Shown piece after piece: positions 9,690 through 18,612 of a stretch of DNA of 64,000 nucleotides. The notes under the pieces were generated by a model that worked only from the letters and a program-made list of their open reading frames with translations, was not told where the DNA came from and searched no databases. The DNA is taken from the NCBI GenBank assembly GCA_021811185.1, contig JAJZPL010000003.1, forward strand, positions 62,001 through 126,000, in the 5' to 3' direction. Within the stretch, counting starts at the first letter, position 1. Each line of letters opens with the position of its first letter. The translations under genes were made by a program, and so were the position numbers. The DNA is from a bacterium. GTDB lineage: Bacteria > Elusimicrobiota > Elusimicrobia > Elusimicrobiales > UBA9959.

Positions 9690-12600
9690 CTACTATAGTA
9701 AGGAAACAGTTCATAATAGCCGCCGCGCTGCTCTTAGCGGCCGGCGCCCTGCAGGCCGGCTCCGGCCGCGCGCAGAGGCTCTCCCCTTTATCCGATTCCC
9801 TGCGCAAGGTCACCAAGGTCCCGTCCGCGGCCGCGCGCGAGGTCTTCCGTAAATTTTCCGCCAGGCAGGGCAAGGGCTGGCAGGTGCGCTACGACCCGCG
9901 CACCGCCCTGCCGGAGTCGCTGGAAGGCGGGCGGACCTCCGGCTATCCCGGCACCCCGGAACAGGCCGCCATGGCCTTCTTTTCGGATAACCGCGACCTG
10001 TTGAAAGTAGACCCGCAGGCGCTGCGCCTCGCCCTAAAAAAAGAATACATGGGCGTGACCCACCTGCAGTACCAGCAGTACAAGGACGGCCTGCCTGTGG
10101 AGTTTTCCTACGCCAGGGTGCACATTTCCGCGCGCGGCGAGGTCTCCGGCTACCAGGGCAGGTTCGAGCCCGACATCTCCGTTAATACCGTTCCCGCCAT
10201 CTCCGCCGGCGCGGCGGCGGCGGCCGCCGCGGCGGATCTCGGCCTCAGGCTGCCCTCGCCCAGGACCGAACTGGTAATATATCCCGACGAAATATCCGGT
10301 ACGCTGAAACTGGCGTGGAAAGTGCGCGGCAGGGCTAACGGCCTCTGGGTGTACTACGTGGACGCCTCCGACGGGAAAGTGCTTTTCAGATACGACGATC
10401 TGCGCCGCGCGGCCTGCACGGGCTTCTATCCCACGTTCGGCGCCTCCTCCGCCACCGTGTACGCCATTTCGCCGCTGCCCGCCTACGACCCTAACAGTAT
10501 CTACCGTTACGAGTATGAATGGCAGGCGCCGGTGATAAAACCCCTGCGCGACCAGTACGTGTGGGTGGCGGATTATTCCACCAATACCGTCACCGATAAA
10601 GACGGGGACTACTGCTCGAATACCGACGGCAAGGTTTTCTCCTCCATCAAGGGACCGTATTTTTCCGTCACCAACTTCCGCGGCGCCAGCGCCCATTGGG
10701 ACAATGCCGCCGGCGAATGGCGCACCCAGCCCGCTTCGGTCCAGAGCCTGCACCCCTACGCGGATTCACAGACCGTTCCCTACCCGGTTTCCGTCCCGCT
10801 CAGCCTGCTCGCGGCTGGCGAGAAATTCGCCAAGGTCATGCCTTATTTCTCATCTTTCGACGTTGGCGCGCTGGACGTGTACGGCTCCCTTAACGACGAC
10901 GACGAAGTTTCGGTGGGCAACTCCGCCAGCGGCACTTCCGGGGTTTACATAGGCCAGCGCACCGCCGGCTTCTACGGCGCGGCGGTAGAGAACCCGTCCT
11001 ACACCGTAACGCTCAAGGCCGACGCCGCCGGCACGCATAACGGCTTTTCCATAAGCGGTTCGCGCTACCTGGTCCTTCCCAGCGCGAGCGACCCCGTACA
11101 CGCCAACAACGCCACCGGCTCCGTTATCTGGTCCACCTCCAACGCCAGCGTTTCCTTCATGAACAACTCCTCGGCGGACGCCAAGCCGCTGGGCGAAGCT
11201 AACGCCCTTTCCGAAGTGAACGCCTTCTACCACCTGAACGCCGCCCGGCATTACTTCGACGCGCTGAACGTGGATCCGATGGACAGCTCCGTATCCCCGG
11301 CCGACCTGTCCAAGCGGGTTCCCGTCATGGTGCACGCCCACGGCGAGGCCGACAGGGTAGGCACCACCGCCTGCAGCATGGGCGACCCTTCCTGCAACGG
11401 CATGCTCAACGCGTTCTACGACCTTGAGAACGACAACATCATGATCGGCGACGGCCAGATCGACCTCAACGGCAAATACCGCTCTTTCGCGCTGGACGGC
11501 ACCATCGTACGCCACGAGTACATCCACCTGGTGATCAACAGGATCTACCCCATTATCAACTTCGGCGAGTTCGGGGCCATAAGCGAGGCCCTGGCCGATT
11601 ATTTCGCTCTTTCTTCTTTCTGGAACGAGGGGTATACCGGCGCCCCATATCCGCTCCAGACCGTGCTGGGCAATTACGTCGGGGCCGGTGAAGGCGCCGC
11701 GCGCGACATCTCGGGCGGCGGCAACCCCACCGGCCTGAAGGTAATGCCGGCCAACTGGACGGGCGAGGTTCATGACGACGGCCTCATAGTCTCGCAGGCG
11801 CTGTATTCCCTGCGCCTTGGCACCAGGAGCCTGGGGAACCTTACCGGCGCGCCTTTCGCCGGCCGGCCCGCGGCGGACGTGCTGACCTTCGCCGCGCTCT
11901 TCTACTTCCCGGACAATTTCTACAATTTGCGAGACGCCATGAAGGACGCCTGCAAACAGCTGGAGCCCTACGGATGCACCCTCGGGATGCGCACGAACAT
12001 AGATAACGCTTTCGCGGACCACGGGATAGGGACCATAACCACCGGGGACGCTTACGAGACGGGGGACAACGCCCAGCTCTGCGGCAATAACGACGGGCCG
12101 GAATGCGCCGCCGAGCTCGGCAACGACGCCCGCATCTCTCCCGCCACTATTTACCCGCTCGGTGACGTGGATTACTATTCCCTGCCGCTGGCCGCTGGAG
12201 CCTTCAAGGCCACCCTTCACTTCCCTGCCGGCGCCGCGGCCGACACCTTTAACGCCTACTCCCTCTTCCTCTTCGATTCGGAGCGCAACATCATGCGGAA
12301 CCCCGACGGCACGGACGCCGTGGCGGTCCCGGTCATCTACAGCGATCCCAACGGCCAGGTCTGCCCGGATACCGGCGACTGCCTTACCCTGGACCCGTCG
12401 GTGACGCTCAACTGCGATATCCCCGCCGCCGGCAGGTACTACCTGGTGGTGTCGGCCGCGCCTACGTCCTCTTTCGGGAATTCCTCGGCTAATTCCCAGA
12501 CACCTTACAGCGTGGACCTCTCCCGCAGCCCGCTCGGCAGCGCCCAGGCCAGTATCCTTACGGCCGCATACGACAATGACGGCATAACCTTCAACGTGCC

Positions 12601-13228
12601 CTATAACAAATTCGCCATGGCCGTGGCGCCGTCGTCCTCAACCCTTAACAGCGCGGAACAGGTCTTCGAATTCGCGCAGCTGCGCGACCATAATTACGCG
12701 CCCATAGACCTGACGCGCGCATATGCCGACGGTTCCGGCATGTACATGAAGCTGGTGGGGGGCACGCTGAACACGGCTACCACCGATATCGCCGGGCGCC
12801 CGATCCTTTCAGGCCAGGTACGGCTCCAGCCGGGCTTCGGCGCGCGCTATCCCGGCATAGGCACGGTCTACCTGGAAATTTTCGGCCGCAACCACCTGGG
12901 CCAGGTCCTTTCGATGGGCGTCTCAAACGCGGTCAACCTTTCCGCCAACAGGTCGGCCGCCACGGCTTATAACAACATTATCACGGCCGGCAGCTCGGCG
13001 CTGGTTAAGTACGAGCTCCTGTCCGCCGGCACGCTTACGGTAAAGGTTTATACGCAGAGCGGCTCTCTGGTAAAAACTCTTTTTGACGGCCCGGTAACGG
13101 CCGGGAAGGGGACGCTGGAATGGGACGGGGCAAACTCCACCGGCGGCAAAGCGGCCAGCGGCATCTATTTCGTAAAGACCAAGGGCCCCGGCCTGAACAA
13201 GATAGTCAAGATAGCCGTAGTGCGGTAG
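9686..13228 (+). CDS. Secreted thermolysin-like (gluzincin) metalloprotease with FlgD-like C-terminal domain
   Basis: This 1180-residue exported protein has a signal peptide, an N-terminal FTP/PepSY-type propeptide region (about 60-240) and a zinc protease core. The core shows H610-E611-Y-I-H614 with a third ligand E634 in GAISEALADYFA and D638, the exact thermolysin/fungalysin spacing, plus a likely transition-state histidine in EVHDDG near residue 695. A pre-peptidase-type segment lies at about 790-950 (VDYYSLPLAAG). The last 70 residues form a FlgD-like immunoglobulin fold (LEWDGANSTGGKAASGIYF), often used as a C-terminal sorting or anchoring module. It overlaps the HEAT gene and is followed 24 bases later by a PorV-like gene. 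Whether it belongs to M4 or M36 is uncertain. Confidence 0.9.
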   Translation: MTTIVRKQFIIAAALLLAAGALQAGSGRAQRLSPLSDSLRKVTKVPSAAAREVFRKFSARQGKGWQVRYDPRTALPESLEGGRTSGYPGTPEQAAMAFFSDNRDLLKVDPQALRLALKKEYMGVTHLQYQQYKDGLPVEFSYARVHISARGEVSGYQGRFEPDISVNTVPAISAGAAAAAAAADLGLRLPSPRTELVIYPDEISGTLKLAWKVRGRANGLWVYYVDASDGKVLFRYDDLRRAACTGFYPTFGASSATVYAISPLPAYDPNSIYRYEYEWQAPVIKPLRDQYVWVADYSTNTVTDKDGDYCSNTDGKVFSSIKGPYFSVTNFRGASAHWDNAAGEWRTQPASVQSLHPYADSQTVPYPVSVPLSLLAAGEKFAKVMPYFSSFDVGALDVYGSLNDDDEVSVGNSASGTSGVYIGQRTAGFYGAAVENPSYTVTLKADAAGTHNGFSISGSRYLVLPSASDPVHANNATGSVIWSTSNASVSFMNNSSADAKPLGEANALSEVNAFYHLNAARHYFDALNVDPMDSSVSPADLSKRVPVMVHAHGEADRVGTTACSMGDPSCNGMLNAFYDLENDNIMIGDGQIDLNGKYRSFALDGTIVRHEYIHLVINRIYPIINFGEFGAISEALADYFALSSFWNEGYTGAPYPLQTVLGNYVGAGEGAARDISGGGNPTGLKVMPANWTGEVHDDGLIVSQALYSLRLGTRSLGNLTGAPFAGRPAADVLTFAALFYFPDNFYNLRDAMKDACKQLEPYGCTLGMRTNIDNAFADHGIGTITTGDAYETGDNAQLCGNNDGPECAAELGNDARISPATIYPLGDVDYYSLPLAAGAFKATLHFPAGAAADTFNAYSLFLFDSERNIMRNPDGTDAVAVPVIYSDPNGQVCPDTGDCLTLDPSVTLNCDIPAAGRYYLVVSAAPTSSFGNSSANSQTPYSVDLSRSPLGSAQASILTAAYDNDGITFNVPYNKFAMAVAPSSSTLNSAEQVFEFAQLRDHNYAPIDLTRAYADGSGMYMKLVGGTLNTATTDIAGRPILSGQVRLQPGFGARYPGIGTVYLEIFGRNHLGQVLSMGVSNAVNLSANRSAATAYNNIITAGSSALVKYELLSAGTLTVKVYTQSGSLVKTLFDGPVTAGKGTLEWDGANSTGGKAASGIYFVKTKGPGLNKIVKIAVVR

Positions 13229-13252
13229 CCGAACGCTATAAATACTTTGCAT

Positions 13253-14446
13253 ATGAAACTCACATACGAGGAAAAAAATAAAGCGGCGCTGCTTCCCCGG
13301 TTGATCCCGGCGGTGCGCCGCGCTTTTTTTTCGGCCGCGCTGCTGGCGTTCGCCGCCCCGGCCTTCGCCGGCGGCCCCGGTTCCACTGGCATGCAGGTGC
13401 TGAAGACCGATATGAGCCCCAGGGCCGCGGGCATGGGCGGGGCTTTCGTGGCCGTGGCGGACGATATCTATTCGATGGACTATAACCCCGCCGGCCTGGG
13501 CCAGCTTTATATCCCGGAAGCCTCCGCGATGTACCTTTCCGGGTTCGACGATTCAACGCTGCAGCACCTTTCCTACGGCATGCCGCTGCCTTTCATCGGT
13601 TTCGCGGGGCTGCAAAAACCCGGCGCCGGCCTTTCGCTCCTTATGTCCGGCGCGGGCACGCTCAATTACCAGCGCATCAACTCCGACGGCTCCATCGCCG
13701 CCAGGTCCTACGACGCCCAGAAAGACCTGGCCCTGGCCTTCGGCTACGGCGAGAAGGTTTATTCCGGCGAAGTGAACCTGGAGGGGTATAACGCGAAGAT
13801 AGAGCAATATCTCGGCATGAACGCCAAGTATATCAAGTCCACCCTGCTGGAAACCTATTCGGCCTCGGCGCTGGCCGTGGACGCCGGCTGGCTCGTGATG
13901 GAGCCCAGGCTGGGGCTTTCCTTCGGCGCTTCCGTCTCGAATTTCGGCAGCGGGCTTAAATACGTTTCGGAGGTCACGCCGCTGCCCTCCATCGTGCGCC
14001 TGGGCCTGGCTTACCAGCGGCCTACCGTAATGGACCAGTCCGTACTGCTGGCGGCGGAGGGGGACTTCTACACCCAGGAAGCCCAAAAGAGCCTGCGGCT
14101 GGGCATGGAATACCATTTCCAGAGCATCTTCAACCTGCGCCTGGGCTATAAAGCGGCGGAGGACAACAAGGGCTTCACGATGGGCCTGGGAGTGCGCTAC
14201 GAGGACATGGCGCTGGATTTCGCCATGGGCATGGGGAACGCCGTATACAGCGCCTCCCAGGTGGCCTTCTCCTACAAATTTACCGGCATAACAGTTAAGG
14301 AATACCGCAAAAAAATGAATTACCGGGACCCCGAACCCGAAAAAAAGGCTCCGGCTGCAAAGACCAGGCCCCAGCGGCAGAAACCGTCCCGCAAACCGGC
14401 CGCTACGGAAAAGAAGAAGGATTCCGACTTCTTCTTCCTGTATTAG
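13253..14446 (+). CDS. PorV/PorQ-like outer-membrane beta-barrel protein
   Basis: The 397-residue product has a basic N-terminus, a signal peptide ending at APAFAG, and the family signature SPRAAGMGGAFVAVADD followed by MDYNPAGLG. This is typical of PorV/UPF0164 barrels related to FadL. The body alternates hydrophobic and polar residues, as in beta strands. The C-terminus is a low-complexity lysine/proline tail, which is unusual for a barrel. In Bacteroidota, PorV shuttles type IX secretion cargo. Here it directly follows a protease with a FlgD-like C-terminus, which fits a similar role but does not prove it. An in-frame TTG lies six bases upstream of the chosen ATG; neither has a strong ribosome binding site. 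Confidence 0.85.
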   Translation: MKLTYEEKNKAALLPRLIPAVRRAFFSAALLAFAAPAFAGGPGSTGMQVLKTDMSPRAAGMGGAFVAVADDIYSMDYNPAGLGQLYIPEASAMYLSGFDDSTLQHLSYGMPLPFIGFAGLQKPGAGLSLLMSGAGTLNYQRINSDGSIAARSYDAQKDLALAFGYGEKVYSGEVNLEGYNAKIEQYLGMNAKYIKSTLLETYSASALAVDAGWLVMEPRLGLSFGASVSNFGSGLKYVSEVTPLPSIVRLGLAYQRPTVMDQSVLLAAEGDFYTQEAQKSLRLGMEYHFQSIFNLRLGYKAAEDNKGFTMGLGVRYEDMALDFAMGMGNAVYSASQVAFSYKFTGITVKEYRKKMNYRDPEPEKKAPAAKTRPQRQKPSRKPAATEKKKDSDFFFLY

Positions 14447-14473
14447 CCGTGCGCCTGTGTATCCTATGTTAAA

Positions 14474-14502
14474 TTGACACCACCCCCATTTGTTTATAGA
14501 AT
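14474..14502 (+). promoter_or_regulatory. Predicted sigma70 promoter of the lipoprotein pair
   Basis: A perfect TTGACA (14474-14479) and TAGAAT (14497-14502) are separated by the optimal 17 bases. The start codon at 14534 follows about 31 bases later, with the strong ribosome binding site TAAGGAGG in between. This is the best promoter-consensus match in the window. Confidence 0.75.
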
Positions 14503-14533
14503 TCTGCAATAGGGTTTTAAGGAGGCTATCATA

Positions 14534-14983
14534 ATGAAAAAATTAATGTTCGCTGCCGCCGTGGCCGTATTGGCCGTAGGCTGTTCTTCCGCGCCCAACA
14601 AGGGCACCGTATCCAGCTCGGGCGAGATAGAGCGCGAGTGGGTGGAGGAAGGCGTCACCAAGAATTACGTTTTCGCCCGCGGCATAGGCGCGGCCGACCA
14701 GACCCTGGAGAACAAGACCCAGCGCATGGCGACCTCCCGCAACTCCGCCATCGTTAACGCCCAGTACAACATGCTCTCGTTCGTCAAGGGCGTCAACCTG
14801 GAAGGCGGCATCACCGTGGAGAAGGCCCTCGAGACCGACTCCGTGCTCGCCACCAAGATCGACGCGGTCATCAAGGGAGCCCAGGTCGTCCGCACCGAGT
14901 GGACCGCCGACGACGGCTGCGTGGTGATCCTGCGCCTGGCGAAGAAAACGCTTAAGGACGCCGGCCTTAAGATCGCCGAATAA
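14534..14983 (+). CDS. LPP20-like lipoprotein
   Basis: The 149-residue product has a lipobox (LAVGC, modified Cys17) and a soluble domain with the alternating pattern of LPP20-type lipoproteins, including a segment like ATSRNSAIVNAQYNMLSFVKGV and a C-terminal VVRTEWTADDGCVVILRL. The molecular role of LPP20-type proteins is poorly known; they are surface or periplasmic lipoproteins. It has its own strong promoter and ribosome binding site and is followed 16 bases later by a second lipoprotein, probably co-transcribed. The family assignment is by pattern only. Confidence 0.7.
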   Translation: MKKLMFAAAVAVLAVGCSSAPNKGTVSSSGEIEREWVEEGVTKNYVFARGIGAADQTLENKTQRMATSRNSAIVNAQYNMLSFVKGVNLEGGITVEKALETDSVLATKIDAVIKGAQVVRTEWTADDGCVVILRLAKKTLKDAGLKIAE

Positions 14984-14999
14984 GCGCGGGCGTTTATAA

Positions 15000-16058
15000 A
15001 TGACACGCCTTACGCGACTGCTGATGGCGGCGGCTCTTTTTGCCGCCGCCGGCTGTTCCGGGAACCACCGCAAGAGTTCCATAAACCCGGCCTACGAGAC
15101 CGAAGTGGTCGAGGCCGAGGGTATGGCGCCGGTAGTCAACGGCGACCTTGAGGGGGCTAAAAAGACCTCCCTGCATGAAGCCATGCGGAGCGCGCTCGCG
15201 CTCGTCGTGGGCGTCTACGTCTCGCAGGACGCCATGGTCTCCAAGTCCATCCTGATCGAAGAGAACATCACCTCCCAGACCGAAGGCTACATCGAGAAAT
15301 ACGAAACGCTCAAAGAATGGCGCGACGGGGATTTCTACAAGACCCGCATCAGGGCGCACGTGAGGAAGGAAGATCTTTCCGCCAAACTGCGCACGCTCGA
15401 GAGCGAACCGCAGAAGCTCGGGAACCCGGTCATCGGTTTCGATATCAAGGAAACCGCCGATTCCAAGCCGCAGCCGACCAACTACTCGGAGCTCGAACTC
15501 AAGTCCAGGTTCTCGGACGCCGGCTTTATTACCGGCGACAAGGACAAGGCCGACATCCTGATAAAGGGCACGGCCGAGACTTCGTTCAACACGAGGGAAG
15601 GCCTGGGCGGGTTCGTTTCCTACCGGGCGGGGATCTCCCTGGCCGCGGTGAAACAGGGCTCCCAGGAAACGCTGGCTTCCGTGCAGGAATCCGCGGGCGG
15701 CATCGACCTTAACGACAGCGCCGCGGCGCGGGCGTCCATCATAAACGCGGCCAAGAAAGCCGCCGACGAGCTCAAGGACAAGGTCCTTAAATCCCTCAGG
15801 GAAAAATCCATCGTCCGGCTTAACCTGGCCAACGTAAAGACGATGAACGACCTGAGCGACTTCACCAAGGTGCTGCGCAATATCCCGGCGGTCAGGGCCT
15901 CCTGGGTGCGGAGCTACGGCGGGGACGTAGCGGTGCTGGACGTGGCCATGCACACCGGCGGCGCGGCGGACCTTTCCCAGCTGCTGATGAAGAACGCGAA
16001 GCGGCCCGTGAAGATAAACCGGACCTCCTCATACGACCTGGACGCCGAGCTGCAGTAA
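15000..16058 (+). CDS. Lipoprotein, LPP20/flagellar-assembly-T-like, function unknown
   Basis: A lipobox (FAAAGC, modified Cys19) heads a 352-residue protein. Residues about 45-130 (MAPVVNGDLEGAKKTSLHEA to EKYETLKEWRDGDFYKTRIRAHV) resemble the FlgT-N/LPP20-like fold: a run of helix, then a strand describing modified repeats. A second domain (about 150-270) looks like a periplasmic receptor-binding fold with ADILIKGTAETSF. The final part, about 285-330, recalls a secretin-like repeat (VRASWVRSYGGDVAVLDV). No flagellar genes are nearby, so a general envelope role shared with the preceding lipoprotein is more likely. Specific function unknown. Confidence 0.65.
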   Translation: MTRLTRLLMAAALFAAAGCSGNHRKSSINPAYETEVVEAEGMAPVVNGDLEGAKKTSLHEAMRSALALVVGVYVSQDAMVSKSILIEENITSQTEGYIEKYETLKEWRDGDFYKTRIRAHVRKEDLSAKLRTLESEPQKLGNPVIGFDIKETADSKPQPTNYSELELKSRFSDAGFITGDKDKADILIKGTAETSFNTREGLGGFVSYRAGISLAAVKQGSQETLASVQESAGGIDLNDSAAARASIINAAKKAADELKDKVLKSLREKSIVRLNLANVKTMNDLSDFTKVLRNIPAVRASWVRSYGGDVAVLDVAMHTGGAADLSQLLMKNAKRPVKINRTSSYDLDAELQ

Positions 16059-16079
16059 CCGGAGACCAGACAACGACAG

Positions 16080-16118
16080 GAAGCGGCCGGGAGATATCCG
16101 CTCCCGGCCGCTTCTTTT
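16080..16118 (+). terminator. Rho-independent terminator after the lipoprotein pair
   Basis: Perfect 14-base inverted repeat (16080-16093 with 16101-16114, core AAGCGGCCGGGAG), a seven-base loop, then TTTT. It lies 22 bases after the stop of the second lipoprotein and also close to the end of the opposing FecR-domain gene. Confidence 0.85.
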
Positions 16119-16132
16119 CTCCCTCGCTGGGA

Positions 16133-16864
16133 TTACTGCTTCTTTAACTTCGCTTTACGCCGCGCTTCGAAGTCTTCGAGGGTTTTCCGCTGGCGGGCGA
16201 TGTAGTCGTCTATGAAAGAGTCGCGTTCCGCCAGGCGCTTGCGCAGGCTTTCCACCCTGCCCTTAACCCGGTCATAGCGCTTCTGCTCTATCTGCATCAG
16301 GCGGGAGAGCCGCGCCTGCACGGCTATTTCTCCGGCAGAGGCGGAGGCTTCCCCGCCGGGCAGCAGCTCTTTTTCCACCGTGCCGCTGGAGAGTGCCACT
16401 TTGCCTTCGAACAAACCGACCGTAGTCTCTCCGGCAGTGGAGACCAGCATGGAGAAATCCGTGCCGCGCACGGCGCAGACCGCGGAGGGGGTCCTTACGG
16501 AGAACCTGGACGCCGCTGCGTTCTTCATTTTCGCCGCCATCCACAGGGCCTTGCCCTTGAGGAAAGAGAAGGAAAAAGTCCTCTCGCCGGCCGAAGACTT
16601 CAGCGTGTCGGCGGAGGTTTCGGAGTTCTCCGCCAGTTTAATGAACGTCCCGTCCCTGAAGAGCACCTCACACCAGGCGCCCTTGCCCGTCTGCAGGCTG
16701 TCCCCTTCGGAGACCGGCGCCCCTTTCCTGGCCGGCTGCCAGGCCGAAGCCCCGCTCTTCTTTATCAGCGCGGGCCCGCCAAGGTCGTAAACGCAGCCAG
16801 TCTCGACCGCGGCGGCCGCGGCGGCCTGCGCTGCCAGCAGAATGACAAGTAAAAGTTTCTTCAT
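16133..16864 (-). CDS. Exported FecR-domain protein with C-terminal coiled coil
   Basis: The 243-residue protein has a signal peptide (MKKLLLVILLAAQAAAAAA) and a FecR-type beta domain (about 45-165). Recognisable segments are VSEGDSLQTGKGAWCEVLFRDGTFIKLAENSE and SFLKGKALWMA, then VRTPSAVCAVRGTDFSM. FecR domains of this periplasmic kind are thought to bind proteins or carbohydrates. The last 65 residues are highly charged and predicted coiled coil (RLMQIEQKRYDRVKGRVESL and on). It stands alone, facing the lipoprotein operon, with a good ribosome binding site (GGGAGGTGG). It is not next to a sigma factor or TonB receptor, so this is not classic iron signalling. Confidence 0.85.
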   Translation of the reverse strand: MKKLLLVILLAAQAAAAAAVETGCVYDLGGPALIKKSGASAWQPARKGAPVSEGDSLQTGKGAWCEVLFRDGTFIKLAENSETSADTLKSSAGERTFSFSFLKGKALWMAAKMKNAAASRFSVRTPSAVCAVRGTDFSMLVSTAGETTVGLFEGKVALSSGTVEKELLPGGEASASAGEIAVQARLSRLMQIEQKRYDRVKGRVESLRKRLAERDSFIDDYIARQRKTLEDFEARRKAKLKKQ

Positions 16865-17009
16865 AAACCACCTCCCATAACTTTGTTCCTTAAATATACA
16901 ATATATTATAAAATCAAACTATGGATTCTACCGCCTGTCCACCTAAATTGAACGGTCCCCGCCGCGGTTTTACTGGGCGCCGGCGGCCCGCGGCCCGGCG
17001 GGAGGCAAG

Positions 17010-17690
17010 ATGAATTTTTTCCGCCTGCGCGTGATGAACACCCTGCTTTTTTTCGCTACGGGCATACTCATAGGCTTTATCCTTAAAGAGCGCTTCTACG
17101 GCCCCTCTCCCGCCAAAGCCCAGTACCCGCAGCGCTACCAGTCCGTGTATTCGGCCCAGCCCGAGGCCGCCCCGCAGCCGGCCCCGGAAGTAGAGACCAC
17201 CATAGAGCCCGAAGAGACGGAACCTCAGGAACCTCCCGCCGAGCCCGAGCCCGCCAGGCCGCATAAAGCCGCCCCCAAGGCCGAAGAAGACTATTCCAAC
17301 CCCATCGTGATAGAGGCTTCGCAGCCGGATGCTGAACCCGCACGTAAGAAGGACGCCATCCTGCGCGGCTCGCAGGACCAGTTCTTCAAGCGGCCGGCGG
17401 ATTACACGGGGCGCGAACTGGAAATGGAACTCCAACTGATCACCGCGAAGCGCCTGCCTGGCGGCTGGCGCCTTAACTTCGTCTATACCGGCCCGGACAA
17501 GAGCGTGGATTACCTCTACGTCGACGACGACGAAATAGTCGGCGACAAGCCCGACCTGCGCATCGGCTATGTTTACAAGGTGCGCTTCCGCTGCTCCAAG
17601 GGGGACAAGGACGCCGGGAACGTCCTGCTGCTGCTCACCCCCACAGGGGACAAGGCCGCCTGGGCTACGGGGCTCTCGGCCGTGGAATAA
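17010..17690 (+). CDS. Membrane-anchored protein of unknown function
   Basis: The 226-residue product has a single hydrophobic helix near the N-terminus (about 9-25, TLLFFATGILIGFIL). A long linker rich in proline, glutamate and alanine follows (about 45-95), then a compact C-terminal domain (about 115-226) with no motif I recognise. The layout suggests an inner-membrane anchor, a flexible periplasm-spanning linker and a periplasmic domain. The start has a good ribosome binding site (GGGAGG). The next gene, a lipid kinase homologue, begins 27 bases downstream, so they may share a transcript. Confidence 0.75.
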   Translation: MNFFRLRVMNTLLFFATGILIGFILKERFYGPSPAKAQYPQRYQSVYSAQPEAAPQPAPEVETTIEPEETEPQEPPAEPEPARPHKAAPKAEEDYSNPIVIEASQPDAEPARKKDAILRGSQDQFFKRPADYTGRELEMELQLITAKRLPGGWRLNFVYTGPDKSVDYLYVDDDEIVGDKPDLRIGYVYKVRFRCSKGDKDAGNVLLLLTPTGDKAAWATGLSAVE

Positions 17691-17717
17691 AGGCCCGGTC
17701 CTTTGCAACCCGATCTT

Positions 17718-18611
17718 ATGTCCTATTTCTTCATCGTTAACCCTAACGCCGGCAAGGGGCGTCTGGACGCGCGCGAGCGCATCCGGAGTTTTTTCGCCGG
17801 GCGTAAAATACGCTTCGAGATAGAGTACACCAGCGCCCGGGGGCACGCCTCGGAGCTTTCCTCCAGGGCCGCGCTGGCGGGGTTCAGCCGCATAGTGGCG
17901 GCCGGCGGCGACGGTACTATCCGCGAGACTGCGGCCCCGCTGCTTAACGGCCAGGCCGCGCTGGGGATACTTCCCTGCGGCTCCGGGAACGGGCTGGCCC
18001 GCAACCTCTATATCCCGCTCAAATTCGACGCCGCGCTGGCCGGACTGCTTGACTGGAAGCCTCGGACCGTGGACGCGGGCCTGGCCAACGGCCGCCCCTT
18101 CTTCTGCGCCGCCGGGGTGGGCCTGGACGCCGAGGTCGCCCATGATTTCAATTCCCTCAGCACCCGCCGCGGGATCCTGCCCTATGTCTGGCACGCCGCC
18201 CGCCGGGTGCTCACCTACCGCCCCAGGCCTATAGCGGCCAGGGTGGACGGCCGGCGGCTGGAACTGACGGCGCTCCTGAACGCGGTGCTGAACGGCACGC
18301 AGTACGGCGGCGGCGCCAAGGTGGCGCCCGGCGCCTACGTGGACGACGGCCTGCTGGACCTGGTCTCGATCAAGAAAGCCTCCCTGCTCCGGCTGCTTTG
18401 GGCCGTGCCCGCCCTTTTCTCCGGGCGCCTGGCCGAGCATCCCTCCATCTATTCCGCTATTAAGGGCAAGATCATAGAACTGGACTGCGGCGGCGGGGCG
18501 TGGTACCACCTGGACGGCGAGGATTTCTATTCCGAGGACGGGAAGATAAAGATTAGCGTGCTGCCGGCCGCCCTGAAAGTCATAGCCCCTCTACCGAGCC
18601 TGAATAAATAA
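17718..18611 (+). CDS. YegS/DagK-family lipid kinase
   Basis: This 297-residue protein matches the diacylglycerol/sphingosine kinase catalytic fold. It has VNPNAGKG near the start, the nucleotide loop VAAGGDGTIRE and the ILPCGSGNGLARNL segment, followed by a two-layer C-terminal domain with GGGAKVAPGAYVDDGLLDLV. The family phosphorylates diacylglycerol or related lipids in the cytosol at the membrane. The actual substrate cannot be read from the sequence. A TTG at 17703, with a plausible AAAGG upstream, would add five residues and cannot be excluded. The radical SAM gene starts one base after its stop. Confidence 0.9.
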   Translation: MSYFFIVNPNAGKGRLDARERIRSFFAGRKIRFEIEYTSARGHASELSSRAALAGFSRIVAAGGDGTIRETAAPLLNGQAALGILPCGSGNGLARNLYIPLKFDAALAGLLDWKPRTVDAGLANGRPFFCAAGVGLDAEVAHDFNSLSTRRGILPYVWHAARRVLTYRPRPIAARVDGRRLELTALLNAVLNGTQYGGGAKVAPGAYVDDGLLDLVSIKKASLLRLLWAVPALFSGRLAEHPSIYSAIKGKIIELDCGGGAWYHLDGEDFYSEDGKIKISVLPAALKVIAPLPSLNK

Positions 18612-18612
18612 T

